A stretch of DNA of 64,000 nucleotides from Sinonovacula constricta (GCA_007844125.1 CM017568.1:4055882-4119881); one strand, 5' to 3'; positions 12,003 through 22,590 are shown, counted from the first letter of the stretch. Numbers and translations are program-made. Notes: a model not told the origin generated them from the sequence alone.

Positions 12003-12536
12003 TAGATAGTTTCCATATCAGTGAAGATCCCTTATCTTGGCAGGCAGCCATCTTTGATGGCAACTTCAAATTATTTTCAGATGAATTGTATAGAAGAGTA
12101 AATTTTATTTTCTTGTAATTTCTTCATTTTTGAGGGAAAAAAAATAAAAGTAATACACCACTGGAAAGCTCTTGAAATTCTTATTTTTAGAATGCAATGT
12201 TGTTGTTTTTAAATTGATAAATGCACAAAGAAAGTTAATACACAGACATAAATAAAATTATCGCCTCATCCTTAAACAAAATAAACGGTGTAACTTTTTT
12301 GGTTGTATTTTTTTACCTTTTAAATTATCAAAATGTAGTTTTGATATTTAAATTACTATATAAAATCTGTTAAACTTGATATAAAATTCAGTAAAATAGA
12401 TTGAAAAATAACAACACGGTGGTGAGTTTAATACAGCACATTTCTCGATTTCGGCCTGCATTAGCTTCTGCCTTCAAAGATGGCTGCCTTAAACTGTCTT
12501 ATCAGTGCCTATGTCACCACATGGAAACTATCTATT
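12003..12536. mobile_element. MITE with about 60-bp terminal inverted repeats
   Basis: Left end 12003-12062 begins ATAGATAGTTTCCAT and includes GGCAGCCATCTTTGATGGC. Right end 12474-12534 is its imperfect reverse complement, finishing CATGGAAACTATCTAT. The interior is AT-rich and non-coding. A solo right end lies at 2940-3005. The DDE transposase pseudogene abuts the left end, so a mobilising family of that type is plausible, but the link is inferred. Confidence 0.7.
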
Positions 12537-12947
12537 CATTATAAATGTTTTTATCGTAATTAAACAAGTTTAAAATGTTGTTAAATACAAAAAATCATAT
12601 AAAACAAAAAGGTTGTTTTTTCGTCAAAATAATATATTCAAACAAAGGTACGGAATGTTTAATCTTGGTTCAAGAATTCGTTACGAATCCGCTTGCCTAT
12701 CGTTCTTGAAACTCTTCACGTATTGCGAAGAAAAAAACTCTTTTGGGAAAATTATTATCAAATTGTTACTAACCAAAGAGGGCATCTAGTTTAATATCTG
12801 TTCTTGTATCAGTGATGTTATTCAGAATCTTGTGTTCTGAAAATTTGGTAAATTGACATCCCTTGACCAGTTAATCCCCTAATCATTATGGCCTGCCCGT
12901 GTATGTGTTTTCATAACCTGACGATACGGACCATAATACACCAGGCG
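12537..12947. other. No gene seen
   Basis: AT-rich unique sequence between the MITE and the 77-bp repeat. No supported coding or RNA feature. Confidence 0.5.
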
Positions 12948-13263
12948 CAGACTTTAGACGGCACCTAGCTACAAGTGCGTGTTTTGTTATCACCATCCAC
13001 CTCTCTCCAATCACTATTTCACTTCAGACTTTAGACGGCACCTAGCTACAAGTGCGTGTTTTGTTATCACCACCCACCTCTCTCCAATCACTACTTCACT
13101 TCAGACTTTAGACGGCACCTAGCTACAAGTGCGTGTTTTGTTATCACCACCCACCTCTCTCCAATCACTATTTCACTTCAGACTTTAGACGGCACCTAGC
13201 TACAAGTGCGTGTTTTGTTATCACCACCCACCTCTCTCCAATCACTATTTCACTTCAGACTTT
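12948..13263 (+). repeat. 77-bp tandem repeat, four copies
   Basis: The motif CAGACTTTAGACGGCACC starts at 12948, 13025, 13102 and 13179, with a partial fifth start at 13256, giving an exact 77-bp period. Copies are nearly identical, with only isolated differences such as ACCATCCACC in copy 1 and CTACTTC in copy 2. It is therefore young. Confidence 0.95.
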
Positions 13264-13560
13264 ACATGCCTGCAACGAGTCTTTTATTTGGACCTAACCG
13301 TGACACGGAAAAAATAAAGTTTGTTAAGTTAGGTCTAAGTCATATCCTTAATTACTAAACTGATATATATATGATCAAACCATCTTTTCTTCAAGTGCAT
13401 ATAAAATATAAATGAAAATCATATTGTATGTCATATTTTAAATAAAATGTATCAAGACAGGAACATCATCAGACATAAGGCAGACTGGTAAGATTACCTG
13501 GAATGTCGAAAACAAACCAAACCCAAACACTCCCGGATAAAAAAGAAATCCTATGATTTT

Positions 13561-13662
13561 TGTACACGCAGACAAAAAGCCTCCCACCAAAAGTACAATG
13601 CGGACAAAAAAACCTCCCACCTAAAAATTATAGGCTAACTGTGCTTTTTGTCCGCGTGTACA
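13561..13662. repeat. Inverted repeat with 20-bp arms
   Basis: TGTACACGCAGACAAAAAGC at 13561-13580 pairs with 13643-13662 with one mismatch, leaving a 62-base loop. The loop contains a direct echo (GACAAAAAAACCTCCCACC). It could be a miniature element or a cruciform-forming site. Confidence 0.6.
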
Positions 13663-14309
13663 AAACAACAACAACAACAAACAAACAAACAAAAAATCAT
13701 GCAAGGTTCACACCGTCCTTGTACGGGTCCCAATGTTAATGCATTTTCACTCTCAAAAACTACCTCATCTTTCTTCCCTGATAACTGCTGACCAACACTG
13801 TGTAGGCAGCTTTTTGGTTTGTTCACTTAGGCGTGTGTACAGTGTCATTTAGATGCTCTCCAATAATAGGGTTATTATTTTAGCCTATATTATTGCGCAA
13901 GTTAGGTTCGCGGAAGAAGAAATTCCAAATTAGGGGACATTACGCGTGATTTGGTGAGGGGCGTAACCAGTGATAATTTTTGGTCTGCGTTTTGCGTTTT
14001 TCACGCACATTTCTGGGAAAAAACGCACAGTTTCAAAATATGTGCGCTAAAAAAACGCAATGATTTTCGACAACTAAAAAAAGCTCGAAATTAATACTTA
14101 ACGGATGTTGATGCATTTTTTGAGTCTTTACGTTTGTCTTTGCGTTGTTTAAGTGATTTTTAAGCATTAAAAATTTACTATAACACCGGTGACGTAGGTA
14201 TTATTGATTCCCGTTTTGGATTGTTATAATTTCATAGTGCGCTCATTAACGTCGAAAACCAATATTGTTTTATTTTTGTTTCTGTCATCTGTTCAGCCGA
14301 AAGTAAAGC
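13663..14309. other. No gene seen
   Basis: AT-rich sequence with scattered simple runs. Around 13985-14060 there are several GCGTTTT/AAAACGC words in both orientations, which suggests a degenerate inverted or tandem structure. No coding region is supported. Confidence 0.4.
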
Positions 14310-14378
14310 ATGCCACCAAAAAAGAAATTATGCATCACTGGCCAAGGCCAACGTAGAATTACGGATTTTGCTCACTAA
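14310..14378 (+). CDS. Tiny ORF, possible N-terminus of a decayed element protein
   Basis: ATG at 14310 opens 22 codons before TAA at 14376. The start MPPKKKLCITG is basic and is followed by RRITDFAH. A lysine-rich start and an ITDF segment are seen at the N-termini of some transposon-encoded proteins. This short piece cannot be assigned and may be chance. Confidence 0.15.
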   Translation: MPPKKKLCITGQGQRRITDFAH

Positions 14379-15833
14379 GAGCCGTAATAGGCTTCTTATT
14401 GAAAATCAGCATAAACTGATGCTCATTAAAACCTGTACAGATGACATTGATTACAATGAAGTAATTTCAGAGTGGAGAAGTGCAAAACAGAGGAGAATTT
14501 ATCAAAGTATTGAATAACATGGCCTATAAGACTGTGACTTCTATGAGGGATTGTGTTATGAAAAGAAACTTTATGAAAAACATGAAGTCGTGTCAAAAAA
14601 CATTGCTTTTTTTTAAAAAAAAAAAAACGCATTGTTTTCAAAAAAAAAACATTGTTTTCCAACATGTGCACTTTTTTATCCCATTGTTTTGAAAAGAAAA
14701 ATTATCACTGGGCGTAACTTAGTTTCATCAAAAGTCTTATATACAATGGGTCGCGGAATGATTTAGGGACTTGAAGAGTTGAAGAAGGCCATTCGCGATG
14801 AACTGGCTTCTTTGAGAACTAAAAGATGCAGAAGAGAACACAGGGAAAGGACAAAGAAGGGGCTAAGCTTCACCCTTTCTCTTAGCTGTCAAGGGATTAC
14901 AAAGCATAAGAGTGAGACCAAAGACCTATAAAGGAGGGTCTTGGGGGAGAAGCCTCCCATACGCTGAAAACTTACTATTTTATGGATATGAACCCCCGAT
15001 GTAATATTTATAATTAAAACTGTACGGATCTTATAAATAAAACAAGAGAAAATGATTTCAAAACTTGACGGTATCTTTTTAATTAGAAGTAAAAATGTTT
15101 GGAAACAGAATTTGTATCAGAATTTCAGCTGTTTTGAGCATTTCAACAAGATACATAACACATGGCATGCCAAATTTTGACTAGCTTAAACAAGTTTCCA
15201 CAGTATATAACACATAGATGTAACAACTTTTGGATACTCTAAGTCAATCAAAGTAATTAAAGCTTTATATCAGAGATATCATTTACACCCACTACTTGTG
15301 GTGATCACCCAGTTTTATAAAAACAAAACAAACAAATACAAAAACATACTAAACAACATGGTAAAGAATGGAAAAAAGTCACTGTTTATGCTTACTATAA
15401 AATAAACTAAATGTCCTGAGCTAACTGGAATTTTACTGGTGTTGCTTATTGTACTCCCAAGTAACTTTCTTTCAACACTCTAGAACCATTACACTGGTAG
15501 TTTGATTACGATGACGACAGAAAATTAGCCAATGAAAATCGGCGTTCTATCCCCGGTGTAATTTCGTTGGTTCTTCAATGTTTACAAGACTCTGCGCTTG
15601 ATCTTTGGCCAGTAAATCGATTGAACAACGCAAACGTTCGGATAAAATAAACAGAAAAAACTTTCGAAAACATTGGAGATGTTTTATGCGCGAGTTTTGA
15701 GTATTTAAGCGTGAGAGCGTGATTTGAGGTTCAAAAGCGTGACTCTCACGCCGAAAGCGTGAGACTTGACAGGTCTGCTTTCTTGATTGTCAAGAAACTT
15801 AATCGGGGTATACGTTGCTGACAACCGATGTGA
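14379..15833. other. No firm gene; simple A/T runs
   Basis: Contains T and A homopolymer runs at about 14607-14650. A segment at 15690-15770 repeats GCGTGAG/CTCACGC words in both orientations. Open frames over the homopolymers are artefacts of composition. Confidence 0.45.
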
Positions 15834-15983
15834 ACAAAGGAAGAAGTTGAAGCACGCCTAAAAATTGTTTACTCTGAAGAGTACAGAGATAAAGAGCTTG
15901 AAGATCCTTTAACGATCTTATACGCTGCAGATTCAGAGGTTGATTTCAGTGCTTATGACCCTAGATTGAAAGAAGGAATATAA
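15834..15983 (+). pseudogene. Short coding remnant, family unknown
   Basis: A 49-codon frame opens after a stop at 15831 and ends with TAA at 15981. It has a strongly acidic, protein-like composition (LKIVYSEEYRDKELEDP, then DSEVDFSAYDPRLK). There is no ATG near its start. I do not recognise the family. It lies among other remnants at 14310-17260 and is most likely a piece of a decayed repeat-encoded protein or an isolated exon. Confidence 0.25.
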
Positions 15984-16073
15984 ACAAAGAAAGACAGATT
16001 AGGATCAGCCCAAGATCCAAATGGTAACATTACAAAGTAAACAAGAACTGTTAAAAGTTACTTAAAAGACCCT

Positions 16074-16155
16074 GGAATCTACTGCAGGTGGGACGTGAGG
16101 TCAAAGTGCCGACCCCGGAATCTACAGCAGGTAGGACGAGAGGTCAAAGTGCCGA
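16074..16155 (+). repeat. 41-bp imperfect direct duplication
   Basis: The segment from GGAATCTACTGCAGGTGGGA to AAAGTGCCGA is repeated at 16115-16155 as GGAATCTACAGCAGGTAGGA to AAAGTGCCGA. Differences are single substitutions. Confidence 0.8.
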
Positions 16156-16548
16156 TTTCTGGTGGATGGTGGAAAGAATGCTTCACTATCAAAGAGACAA
16201 ACCCTGAGACACTGCAGAAAATCAAGACGATTTTCCTACTGAACGTTGAGGTGAGGATTCCCTATTTGGGTGGTTCTTAAAATCGTGATTTTTCAAAAAT
16301 CAATATATTTAAAAGTCTTACCCCTCAAATGTGTTCCATTTGATGAGAAAACCCTTTGTGGAAAGTTTAAACAATATATTTTAATACTTAGAGGTAGCTC
16401 AATGACCTTGAAAATCAGAAAAAAAGTAAAAAAACAACAAAATGTCTATATTTTATATATATAATTTATTTTCAACAGTACATCACTTTTTGTTCAAACA
16501 GTTTACAATACTTTAGTCTAAAAGTTTCCACCAAAACTAAGCAGAGTT

Positions 16549-16806
16549 TTAGGGCACATTAGTAAGTGTTTGTTTCCTGCTATCCGGATATAATCTTAGA
16601 GACTCCAATGCTTTTCTTGCTTGTTTGTAATCGTCTCTATCATGCCACGCATCTGGATCAACATCGAGAAAGTCATGCAGAATATCCATCATTTGAAACA
16701 GTTTCATAGACCTTGGTGTAACAAAGCCCTGTAGGTTGTTGCCTGGGAGTGATTTAAGATCAACTGATGCTTTCTTGGAATGGTCATGCTGTTCGTCAAT
16801 CTCCAA
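16549..16806 (-). CDS. 85-residue ORF resembling repeat-encoded invertebrate proteins
   Basis: From ATG at 16806 to the stop at 16549 the frame is open for 85 residues. Composition is protein-like and charged: FVTPRSMKLFQMMDILHDF (about residues 28-46), then DVDPDAWHDRDDYKQARKAL. I associate this segment with uncharacterised invertebrate proteins that are often repeat-encoded, but I cannot name a family. After about residue 70 the sequence (SRKQTLTNVP) looks unrelated, so the 3' end may be truncated. A reverse-strand AATAAA lies about 75 bases downstream, near 16468-16475, consistent with a 3' end. No catalytic motif or signal peptide is seen. Confidence 0.35.
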   Translation of the reverse strand: MEIDEQHDHSKKASVDLKSLPGNNLQGFVTPRSMKLFQMMDILHDFLDVDPDAWHDRDDYKQARKALESLRLYPDSRKQTLTNVP

Positions 16807-16924
16807 CGCAGTGATCCCCCCCTTTCAGTAAGGAGAATCTCTGCCACCACAGAGAAATCCTTCCAGATCTGGAAGGATTTGATTTACTTTTAATTTTTGT
16901 TCAGTAAAATGACAATCGGAATGA

Positions 16925-17260
16925 ATGTGTATGATAGAAAAACGACTAACAATGGATGAAAAAACAAATTCTAACGATAAAGAAAAAAAAGAATTTATCA
17001 CTACAATCGTAATAACTCGGCCATTTCCGTCCTTTCGCCGAGGGCGAAATTTCAGTGTTACACCGGTTCAATGTAAACAAACAATGGATACTGTTGAAGA
17101 AATTCACAAAGTAATAACGGAGTTTGACTCCTCCATAAAAGCGAAACCCAAACAGATCGAGTGTAGCGATGTCGTAAACCCTGTGCGGAGTTTGGCTGTT
17201 CATCTTGCTCATCGTCCATCTTTAACGCCTCAATCATACTTCGTTTTGTTGCGGAGCTGA
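16925..17260 (+). CDS. Hypothetical 111-residue ORF
   Basis: Open from ATG at 16925 (a second ATG is at 16949) to TGA. The N-terminal third is Lys/Asn/Glu-rich, followed by ITTIVITRPFPSFRRGR and a mixed C-terminus (IHKVITEFDSSIKAKPK). No domain, signal peptide or membrane segment is evident. The opposite strand is also open over most of the same bases, which weakens the case. It could be an exon of an unseen gene or chance. Confidence 0.2.
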   Translation: MCMIEKRLTMDEKTNSNDKEKKEFITTIVITRPFPSFRRGRNFSVTPVQCKQTMDTVEEIHKVITEFDSSIKAKPKQIECSDVVNPVRSLAVHLAHRPSLTPQSYFVLLRS

Positions 17261-17353
17261 CATCAGCCTTTGTTATTGTTTATATAAGAAAGTAATGTAC
17301 ATTACAGATAAAAGTTCTTCATTCTGAATATTTTATTGACACTTAATTGTGTG

Positions 17354-17396
17354 TATTATTATTATTATTATTATTATCATTATTATTATTATTATT
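17354..17396. repeat. (ATT)n microsatellite
   Basis: A run of ATT trinucleotides interrupted once by ATC. Confidence 0.95.
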
Positions 17397-17399
17397 AAA

Positions 17400-18618
17400 A
17401 AATCATTATCAAAATATTGTTATCTGAAACTTTTAATATACTCTTTTGTTCAACATTCAAGTTAACTTGCCAAAAGAAGTGTGTTTACAAGACATTAAGA
17501 AGTAAATTACATTATACTTGCTTGGTAAGCATCAGCTTAGAATCCACATTCCTTTCCTGATCATTCACAAAGCATCATTGTGCCATAATTTTAAATTCTT
17601 TTTAATTTGTTCACACTAATAAATGTTTGTTTTTTACATTTATAGCTGATTAAAGATAGCTCATGTATAATCTTTGCTTTCAGTGCTCTGTTGCTATTCT
17701 GTTCTGAGTCACCACTGGAACTGGTGGTTTTTGTAACTTGATCTCTCTCATTGTCTGTCATCAAGCCATAATTAAATAATAACACAGTCTGTTATACATG
17801 TTGTAGGAAATGTCAATTCTGCAAGCAGTTTGTAATATAAACAAAATCTAAACCACTAAAGCTTCACATAATAATATCCTGATTTTTTCAACTAAAAACA
17901 AGAAAACCTAAAATTTCAATATCATTGAGTTACCTCTAAATATTGTTTAATTGTGCTTAAATTTGGCCAAATATGTTTTTTACATAATGGAACACAATTA
18001 GAGGGTAAGAAACTAAAAAATCAAAAGTCGCAAAATAAGGACCACCCTATTCCCTATTCATCATTGATGGTGACTTACATGTCCAGGTGACTTCTAAAAG
18101 GAAACTATGCCTTACAAGCTGGTACAGCTGAATACAGAAGTACCAAGTACCTGTGAAGTTAAGGACACTCCTGCATTTTTACTTTGACAACTTTCAGTTG
18201 AGTTTTTCAGCTGCTGAAAACGCCAAATCATTACAGAGACTGGATGTGGGAACTGTGTATGTGCCATACCAGGCATGTTGTTCGCAGCAGCCATGCACTT
18301 GAATCAGCAGAAAAGATGAGACGAGGACCAACCATGACCACTGGAGACAACTTCCAGGTCTATGAGACTAATACTGAAGAAGGGCAAGTTTCCAGACAGA
18401 TGAAATGTCTAGATGTATGGTGAAGCAATCCACGCAGTCATTACAACAGCCAGAAACCTAAACAGCACGCTGATGAGTATCACAGATATAAGACAAAAAG
18501 AGAATATTATTTACACTTAGCTTAGACGAATAACTTTTCAATAACAGACCTTGACAGCTAAGTAAGTAAAAGGAGGAGTAAAAGGTAACTAAGGTTTGCC
18601 AAACTATGATGTTGATAA
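17400..18618. other. No firm gene
   Basis: AT-rich to 18060. Around 18110-18480 composition becomes more balanced and short frames appear on both strands. This may be further upstream sequence of the retroelement whose recognisable part begins at 18619, but no motif proves it. Confidence 0.4.
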
Positions 18619-19098
18619 ACAGCTAGTTATGAAATAGTCAACAGTACAGGAATAGATGTCATGACTGGTCGTAAGATGAAAGTTAACAAGGCTGTGGAAT
18701 ACGTCGAAAAAGGTTTAAAACAAAATTACATTGTCGGAATTGTCAAAACAGGTCTACTTGACCCAGTATACATTATATGAGGTTAAGCTGGAAGTCTGCA
18801 ATGTACAGTAAAAGGAGTCAGCCACAAGCAGGAGTGCGTCAATCTAGAAATGTTGCCATAAGAATAAAAAGAGTTGGATATCCTGGGAAGAGACCCGTCG
18901 TCAAGCATTTTCATGGAAAACTCTATGGCGCATTGAAGGTAGCCGCCTGCATCGCCTTTCTCCTAAAGCTAAAATCAAAGTACAACACCCTCCCTAAAGC
19001 GACATGTGGGATGATCGATGACCCGAGCACAAAGTTATGAGGCAAACCTTGGAGCACATCATATCATCCGGCTACACTGTTCTTACGAGAACATAATA
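18619..19098 (+). pseudogene. Degenerate retroelement ORF, 5' half (split by Gypsy insertion)
   Basis: Reading across several frames gives ordered pieces of one protein. At 18655-18780 it reads GRKMKVNKAVEYVEKGLK, then QNYIVGIVKTG. At about 18850-18970, after several stops, it reads SWISWEETRRQAFSWKTLWR and then a R-L-H-x-L-S segment. At 19040-19085 it reads RQTLEHIISSGYT. I recognise this order (N-K-A-V-E-x-A-E, I-V-G-x-V-x-T-G, W-x-x-W-E, L-x-H-I-x-S) from the region downstream of reverse transcriptase in a repeat-encoded protein common in molluscs and cnidarians; that is from memory. Frameshifts and stops make it inactive. It stops at the left flank of the LTR element and continues at 23570. 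Confidence 0.6.
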
Positions 19099-19103
19099 AA
19101 TAT
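19099..19103. repeat. Candidate 5-bp target-site duplication, left copy
   Basis: AATAT precedes the LTR start TGTTACGGG. The same five bases follow a CA at 23563-23564. Five bases is the usual duplication size for Gypsy elements. In AT-rich DNA a chance match is possible. Confidence 0.45.
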
Positions 19104-19580
19104 TGTTACGGGCCGTACCCCACCCGGTGTGTTTACTTTAAACTCGTTACACACTTGGATAATCAATCACCATTTCAATGCATATTCTGCTATTACAGGT
19201 TTAAATCAATACATTTCCTTACCATGCAATACTTTTTGACAGCAAATATTCCTAACTCTTTTGTAATTGTCATAAGTTTTGTTGTTGCTTAACGCGAGAG
19301 GCGCTTAAGGAGTTATAGTTGAAGTTAACTTGCGGGAATATTCAAAATCCTAAAATTCATTTGTATCATATAAGAAACATTATTTGTGAAAACTTGCTTA
19401 TAGAATTGAAATATTCTTTATAATCTAATAACAGAAATTGTTGGGATGTATGTATTCAGTTACCGAATTAAGAAGTTAGTGATGTTTGTTTCATGCACAC
19501 TTACTGTGTGCATGCGCAATTGTGACGGGGTTTCCTTTGCATTATTCTTGAGTTTCACTGCTGTATTATTGTAATAGATC
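19104..19580 (+). repeat. 5' LTR remnant with two internal deletions
   Basis: Aligns to the 3' LTR from TGTTACGGG onward but lacks about 90 bp (3' LTR equivalent roughly 22770-22865) and about 350 bp (equivalent roughly 23122-23470). The larger gap removes the TATA-like box seen in the 3' LTR. The copy ends at GTAATAGATC, where internal pol sequence begins, so the last about 56 bp of the LTR is also gone. Confidence 0.85.
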
Positions 19581-19585
19581 ATACT

Positions 19586-19960
19586 GGATGTTGACGAAGA
19601 GAGGATTATCAGTTTTGCAAGGCGAGCTCTGAACAAGGTCAACAGTAACTTCTGCATTTCAGAAAAAAGAGCTGCTGGCTATGAGATATTTGGAGTATTT
19701 CAGGCAGTATTTGTTAGGTAGATGATTCCGTGTAAGAACAGATCACCTTGCGCTGGTGTACTTATTTAGACTGAAAGAACCAAGGGGGAAACAGCACTGT
19801 TGAATCAAAGTGTGCTCACAGTACGGCTTTCCCAGAGAATATCGACCAGGCAACAAGCATGTCCAGATGTGAGTCATCAGTGGACTGCGAGTGCGCCGAA
19901 GCCGACACGGACGAACCTCTAAAATGTTGGTCGTGCTCAAAATATAAGCGCAGAGCAGGA
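19586..19960 (+). pseudogene. Gypsy pol: RNase H and linker remnant
   Basis: Successive frames give DVDEERIISFARRALNKV, KELLAMRYLEYFRQYLLGR, a stop, then FRVRTDHLALVYLFRLKEP and, after a frameshift, QYGFPREYRPGNKH. This is the order of the Gypsy RNase H domain: the S-R-x-L block, the K-E-L-L-A-x block, R-T-D-H with the catalytic-type Asp, and Y-x-P-G-x-x-H at the end. A Cys-rich linker with ESSVDCECAEADTDEPLKC follows. At least two frameshifts and two stops are present. The N-terminal part, with the first catalytic Asp, is deleted along with reverse transcriptase. Confidence 0.8.
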
Positions 19961-19964
19961 AAAC

Positions 19965-20930
19965 ATGGTGCTGGACAAAGATTACGGAGGTATCAAGTTT
20001 CAAGACCACAACCAAGATTCGGATATTGTAAGAACACTAGTTGGTGAAGTTGCAAGAACAGTGACCGGTCAGGATAATAAGGGTAACACAGTAAGCACTG
20101 GAAATAATACAAGGGTGGAATCTGAACCCAAAGACATATTGCATGGAGTATTTAGTGGCCGTACCTTTGCTGAGTTTAGGGAAGCCGAACTACAAGATCC
20201 AGATATACACATGATTCTTGATGCAAAGGTTGCGGGGGTAAAGCCAAGCGGTCAGATGCATAATGGCTTACATTCCGGTCATATGGGATGCAAGAAAACT
20301 AATACGAAAATACCGCAGTGTTACTATTGACAAATGTGCTGCTGATAAGCGACAACCAAAGAAACCGAAAGCCCCAATAGGATAAATCAGAACAGGAGCG
20401 CCATGGGATGTGATTGCCACTGATTATGTTTGACCACTACCCAAACTCCAAGAGGCAATCGGTATATTTTAGTTATAACTGTCTTGTTCACGAAATATGT
20501 AGAAGTCTTACCAGTGCCTGACCAAACTGCGGATGAGTGTGCAAGGCGGCTGTTAAATGATTTTGTTGCTCAGTGGGGATGTCCGCTATCCATTCTTAGT
20601 GTTTAAGGTAGAAATTATGAAAGAAGAATTATTAAGGAACTGTGCCGAATGCTCAATGTAAAGAAAACGAGAACAAGTGCAAGAAATCCTAAATATAACG
20701 GCGAGGTGGAGGGCTTCAATTGTTCGCTTATTAAAAAGGGAAAGCCTATATCTACGGACAAGAAGAATGGGATTTAAATCTGGGATGTATTGCCGGAGCT
20801 TACCGTGCAACACCGCACGACAGAACTAATCTTGATGACCATGGGACGAGAAATATGTCTACCTGCTGAACAGGCCTTAAACAGTCAAGCGGACGGCCAC
20901 ACCAACACACTCACTAGTTATGGTCAATTT
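19965..20930 (+). pseudogene. Gypsy pol: integrase remnant
   Basis: An open frame at 19965-20330 covers the spacer (REAELQDPDIHMILDAKVAG) and the degraded zinc-binding start (HSGHMGCKK). The catalytic core follows in other frames. PWDVIATDYV carries the first Asp (codon 20422-20424), followed by a stop at 20431. GNRYILVITVLFTKYVEVLP follows. The second Asp position reads Val, with a stop at 20604 just after. NGEVEGFN keeps the catalytic Glu (20709-20711). AGAYRATPHDRTNL precedes another frameshift. The enzyme is dead: one catalytic residue is lost and there are several stops. Transposition would have needed proteins from other copies. Confidence 0.82.
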
Positions 20931-20950
20931 GTGGACCACTTGAGAGCAAC

Positions 20951-21310
20951 ATGCAAAAGTTGCACGAGGTGGCGAGGAAACACATAGGAAGAAATGCCGT
21001 TCGCTCGAAGGAGATATATGACATTAACGTTCATCTTTACAAGTATAATCTAGGTGACATCGTCTTGTGCCTAGCAGAATCGCATAAAGGGGGTGTTACA
21101 CAAAAACTCGAACGAAACTACAGCGGTACTTTCATCGTTATAAAAGTATTGTCTCCAGTGGCTTTTATGTTGCAGGTAGACCGGAATGGAAAAGACAGAG
21201 TGGTTTATAATGACAAACTCAAGCCGTATGAAGGGGACGAACCACCAGATTGGGCGGTCAGGCTTAAGAGGCGATTTGACTCGTCTTCAGAGCATCATCG
21301 TCAAGCATAA
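20951..21310 (+). pseudogene. Gypsy pol: integrase C-terminal region, still open
   Basis: A 119-codon open frame with an alpha-helical start (LHEVARKHIGRNAVRSKE), then an SH3-like beta region: YNLGDIVLCL, GGVTQKLERNYSGTFIVIK, and a closing VVYNDKLKPYEGDE. The order of L-G-D, K-L-x-x-x-Y-x-G and H/N-D-K-L-K-P-Y is the usual end of Gypsy integrases. It follows the broken core with a small frame change and ends the pol region. It has no stop or frameshift, unlike upstream pol. Confidence 0.8.
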
Positions 21311-21561
21311 TCAAATTACACACAGAAAAAGATTTTATTGTTCAAATTTTATATAGTTTCATTAAAGTACATTTCATGTTTTACCGCAACATGAGTCCTA
21401 TTTTGGGCGAGGCTAGACCGACAGAGGGCAGAAGCAACCGCACTTAAATTCATTATTATACGCGAAACAAATCGTTTGAGCGCTTTCTTCCGATCAGCGC
21501 GGTTCGTTGAGGGTCCTCTTCACACTAATAAATTACCTACCATATAATGTGCTTATGATGA
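21311..21561. other. Gypsy internal sequence, no ORF
   Basis: Untranslated gap between the end of pol and the small downstream ORF. No motif is seen. Confidence 0.5.
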
Positions 21562-21861
21562 TTGCCCTGTTGCTTGCAATGTGGTTTCTGGTCTTCTATT
21601 TCTAGAAGAATTTCGCAGCTACAACAGTCGGCAAACAAGAAGGGTTTAGCCTACATATGTGTATACTGTTTGAAGGCTGGGGAGGCAGAACCCTACACGG
21701 GGGAGCAGTACAGAGTGGTTGGCCACGTATACAAGGAATTTAACGACCATTCTTGGGAATTTGGTAAAGGAGGTCACGACATGACAGAGTTAGTCGACAA
21801 GACCATGGCGATGATGGGTCAACTGCAGAAGGCTATCCAAAAGCAGGCAGCTAAGCTTTAG
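21562..21861 (+). CDS. Accessory ORF of the Gypsy element, zinc-finger-like
   Basis: An open frame of about 99 codons lies between integrase and the 3' LTR. It begins at a TTG, so the true start is not visible and it may be spliced. It reads LAYICVYCLKAGEAEP, with a C-x2-C pair, followed by HVYKEFNDH, with two His spaced as in C2H2-like fingers. The end is helical and Lys/Gln-rich (GQLQKAIQKQAAKL). This position is where envelope or accessory genes sit in some Gypsy lineages, but there is no signal peptide or membrane segment, so it is not envelope-like. The function is unknown. Confidence 0.45.
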   Translation: MPCCLQCGFWSSISRRISQLQQSANKKGLAYICVYCLKAGEAEPYTGEQYRVVGHVYKEFNDHSWEFGKGGHDMTELVDKTMAMMGQLQKAIQKQAAKL

Positions 21862-22441
21862 TGTAGAGGGAAATTCTGGCTCACAGTCCCGAGTGCAGAG
21901 CGGCGTCAACCCAGACACGGCAAGAGAACCAGTCTTATCCCAGACGAAACAGCAGCGAGGGGAGAGATAGAACACATGATGCACGACGGGACAGCAGCAG
22001 AGACAGAAGAGCAATGAGCCTGGAAAGAGAGGGGGTTTAGAGAGGAGAAAAGAAGGAGGAGTCTCGAGAGGAGAGATAACAACGAGTGGGCAGAACAAAA
22101 CCAACCGACAGAGACATGAGGACGTAGAGAGAGATGGGATAATCGACGATCTGAGAGGAAACTGGAGAAAAGAATTTAAGTATTATTTGGAACTGTTGTA
22201 ACAGAAGGATTTATTGACAGACTATTGGATAAATTTATCTAAGTTAATGATGGTGTTCATCAATATGCTTGTAATGTGACTTTTCAACATTTATACGTGT
22301 ATTAAAAGACACTACTACTATAGTAAACTAAAAAGTGACTGTATTTGATAATATGAAGATGATTTGCGCACTTAAGGTGATGTTAGCATAATTGATTTAA
22401 GGTGATTCGTTGTTATCTTTTTGTGTTAACTTATCCAAGTG
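21862..22441. other. Gypsy internal 3' region, purine-rich, no gene
   Basis: Purine-rich (GAGAGA-type) from 21950 to 22160, then AT-rich. The open minus-strand frame here is a shadow of this composition. Confidence 0.5.
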
Positions 22442-22523
22442 TGTTTTTTTGTTGTTGTTGTTGTTGTTTTTTGTTGTTGTTTTGTTGTTGTTGTTTTGTT
22501 TTGTTTTGTTTTATTTATTTTTA
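22442..22523. repeat. (GTT)n / (TTTTG)n simple repeat
   Basis: Alternating GTT and GTTTT units, about 80 bases. Confidence 0.95.
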
Positions 22524-22590
22524 TTAAATCTCTTTTACTTGGGTGTCATTTTATGAAATACATGTGAAGCAGTCGGAACTTTTCCACTTT

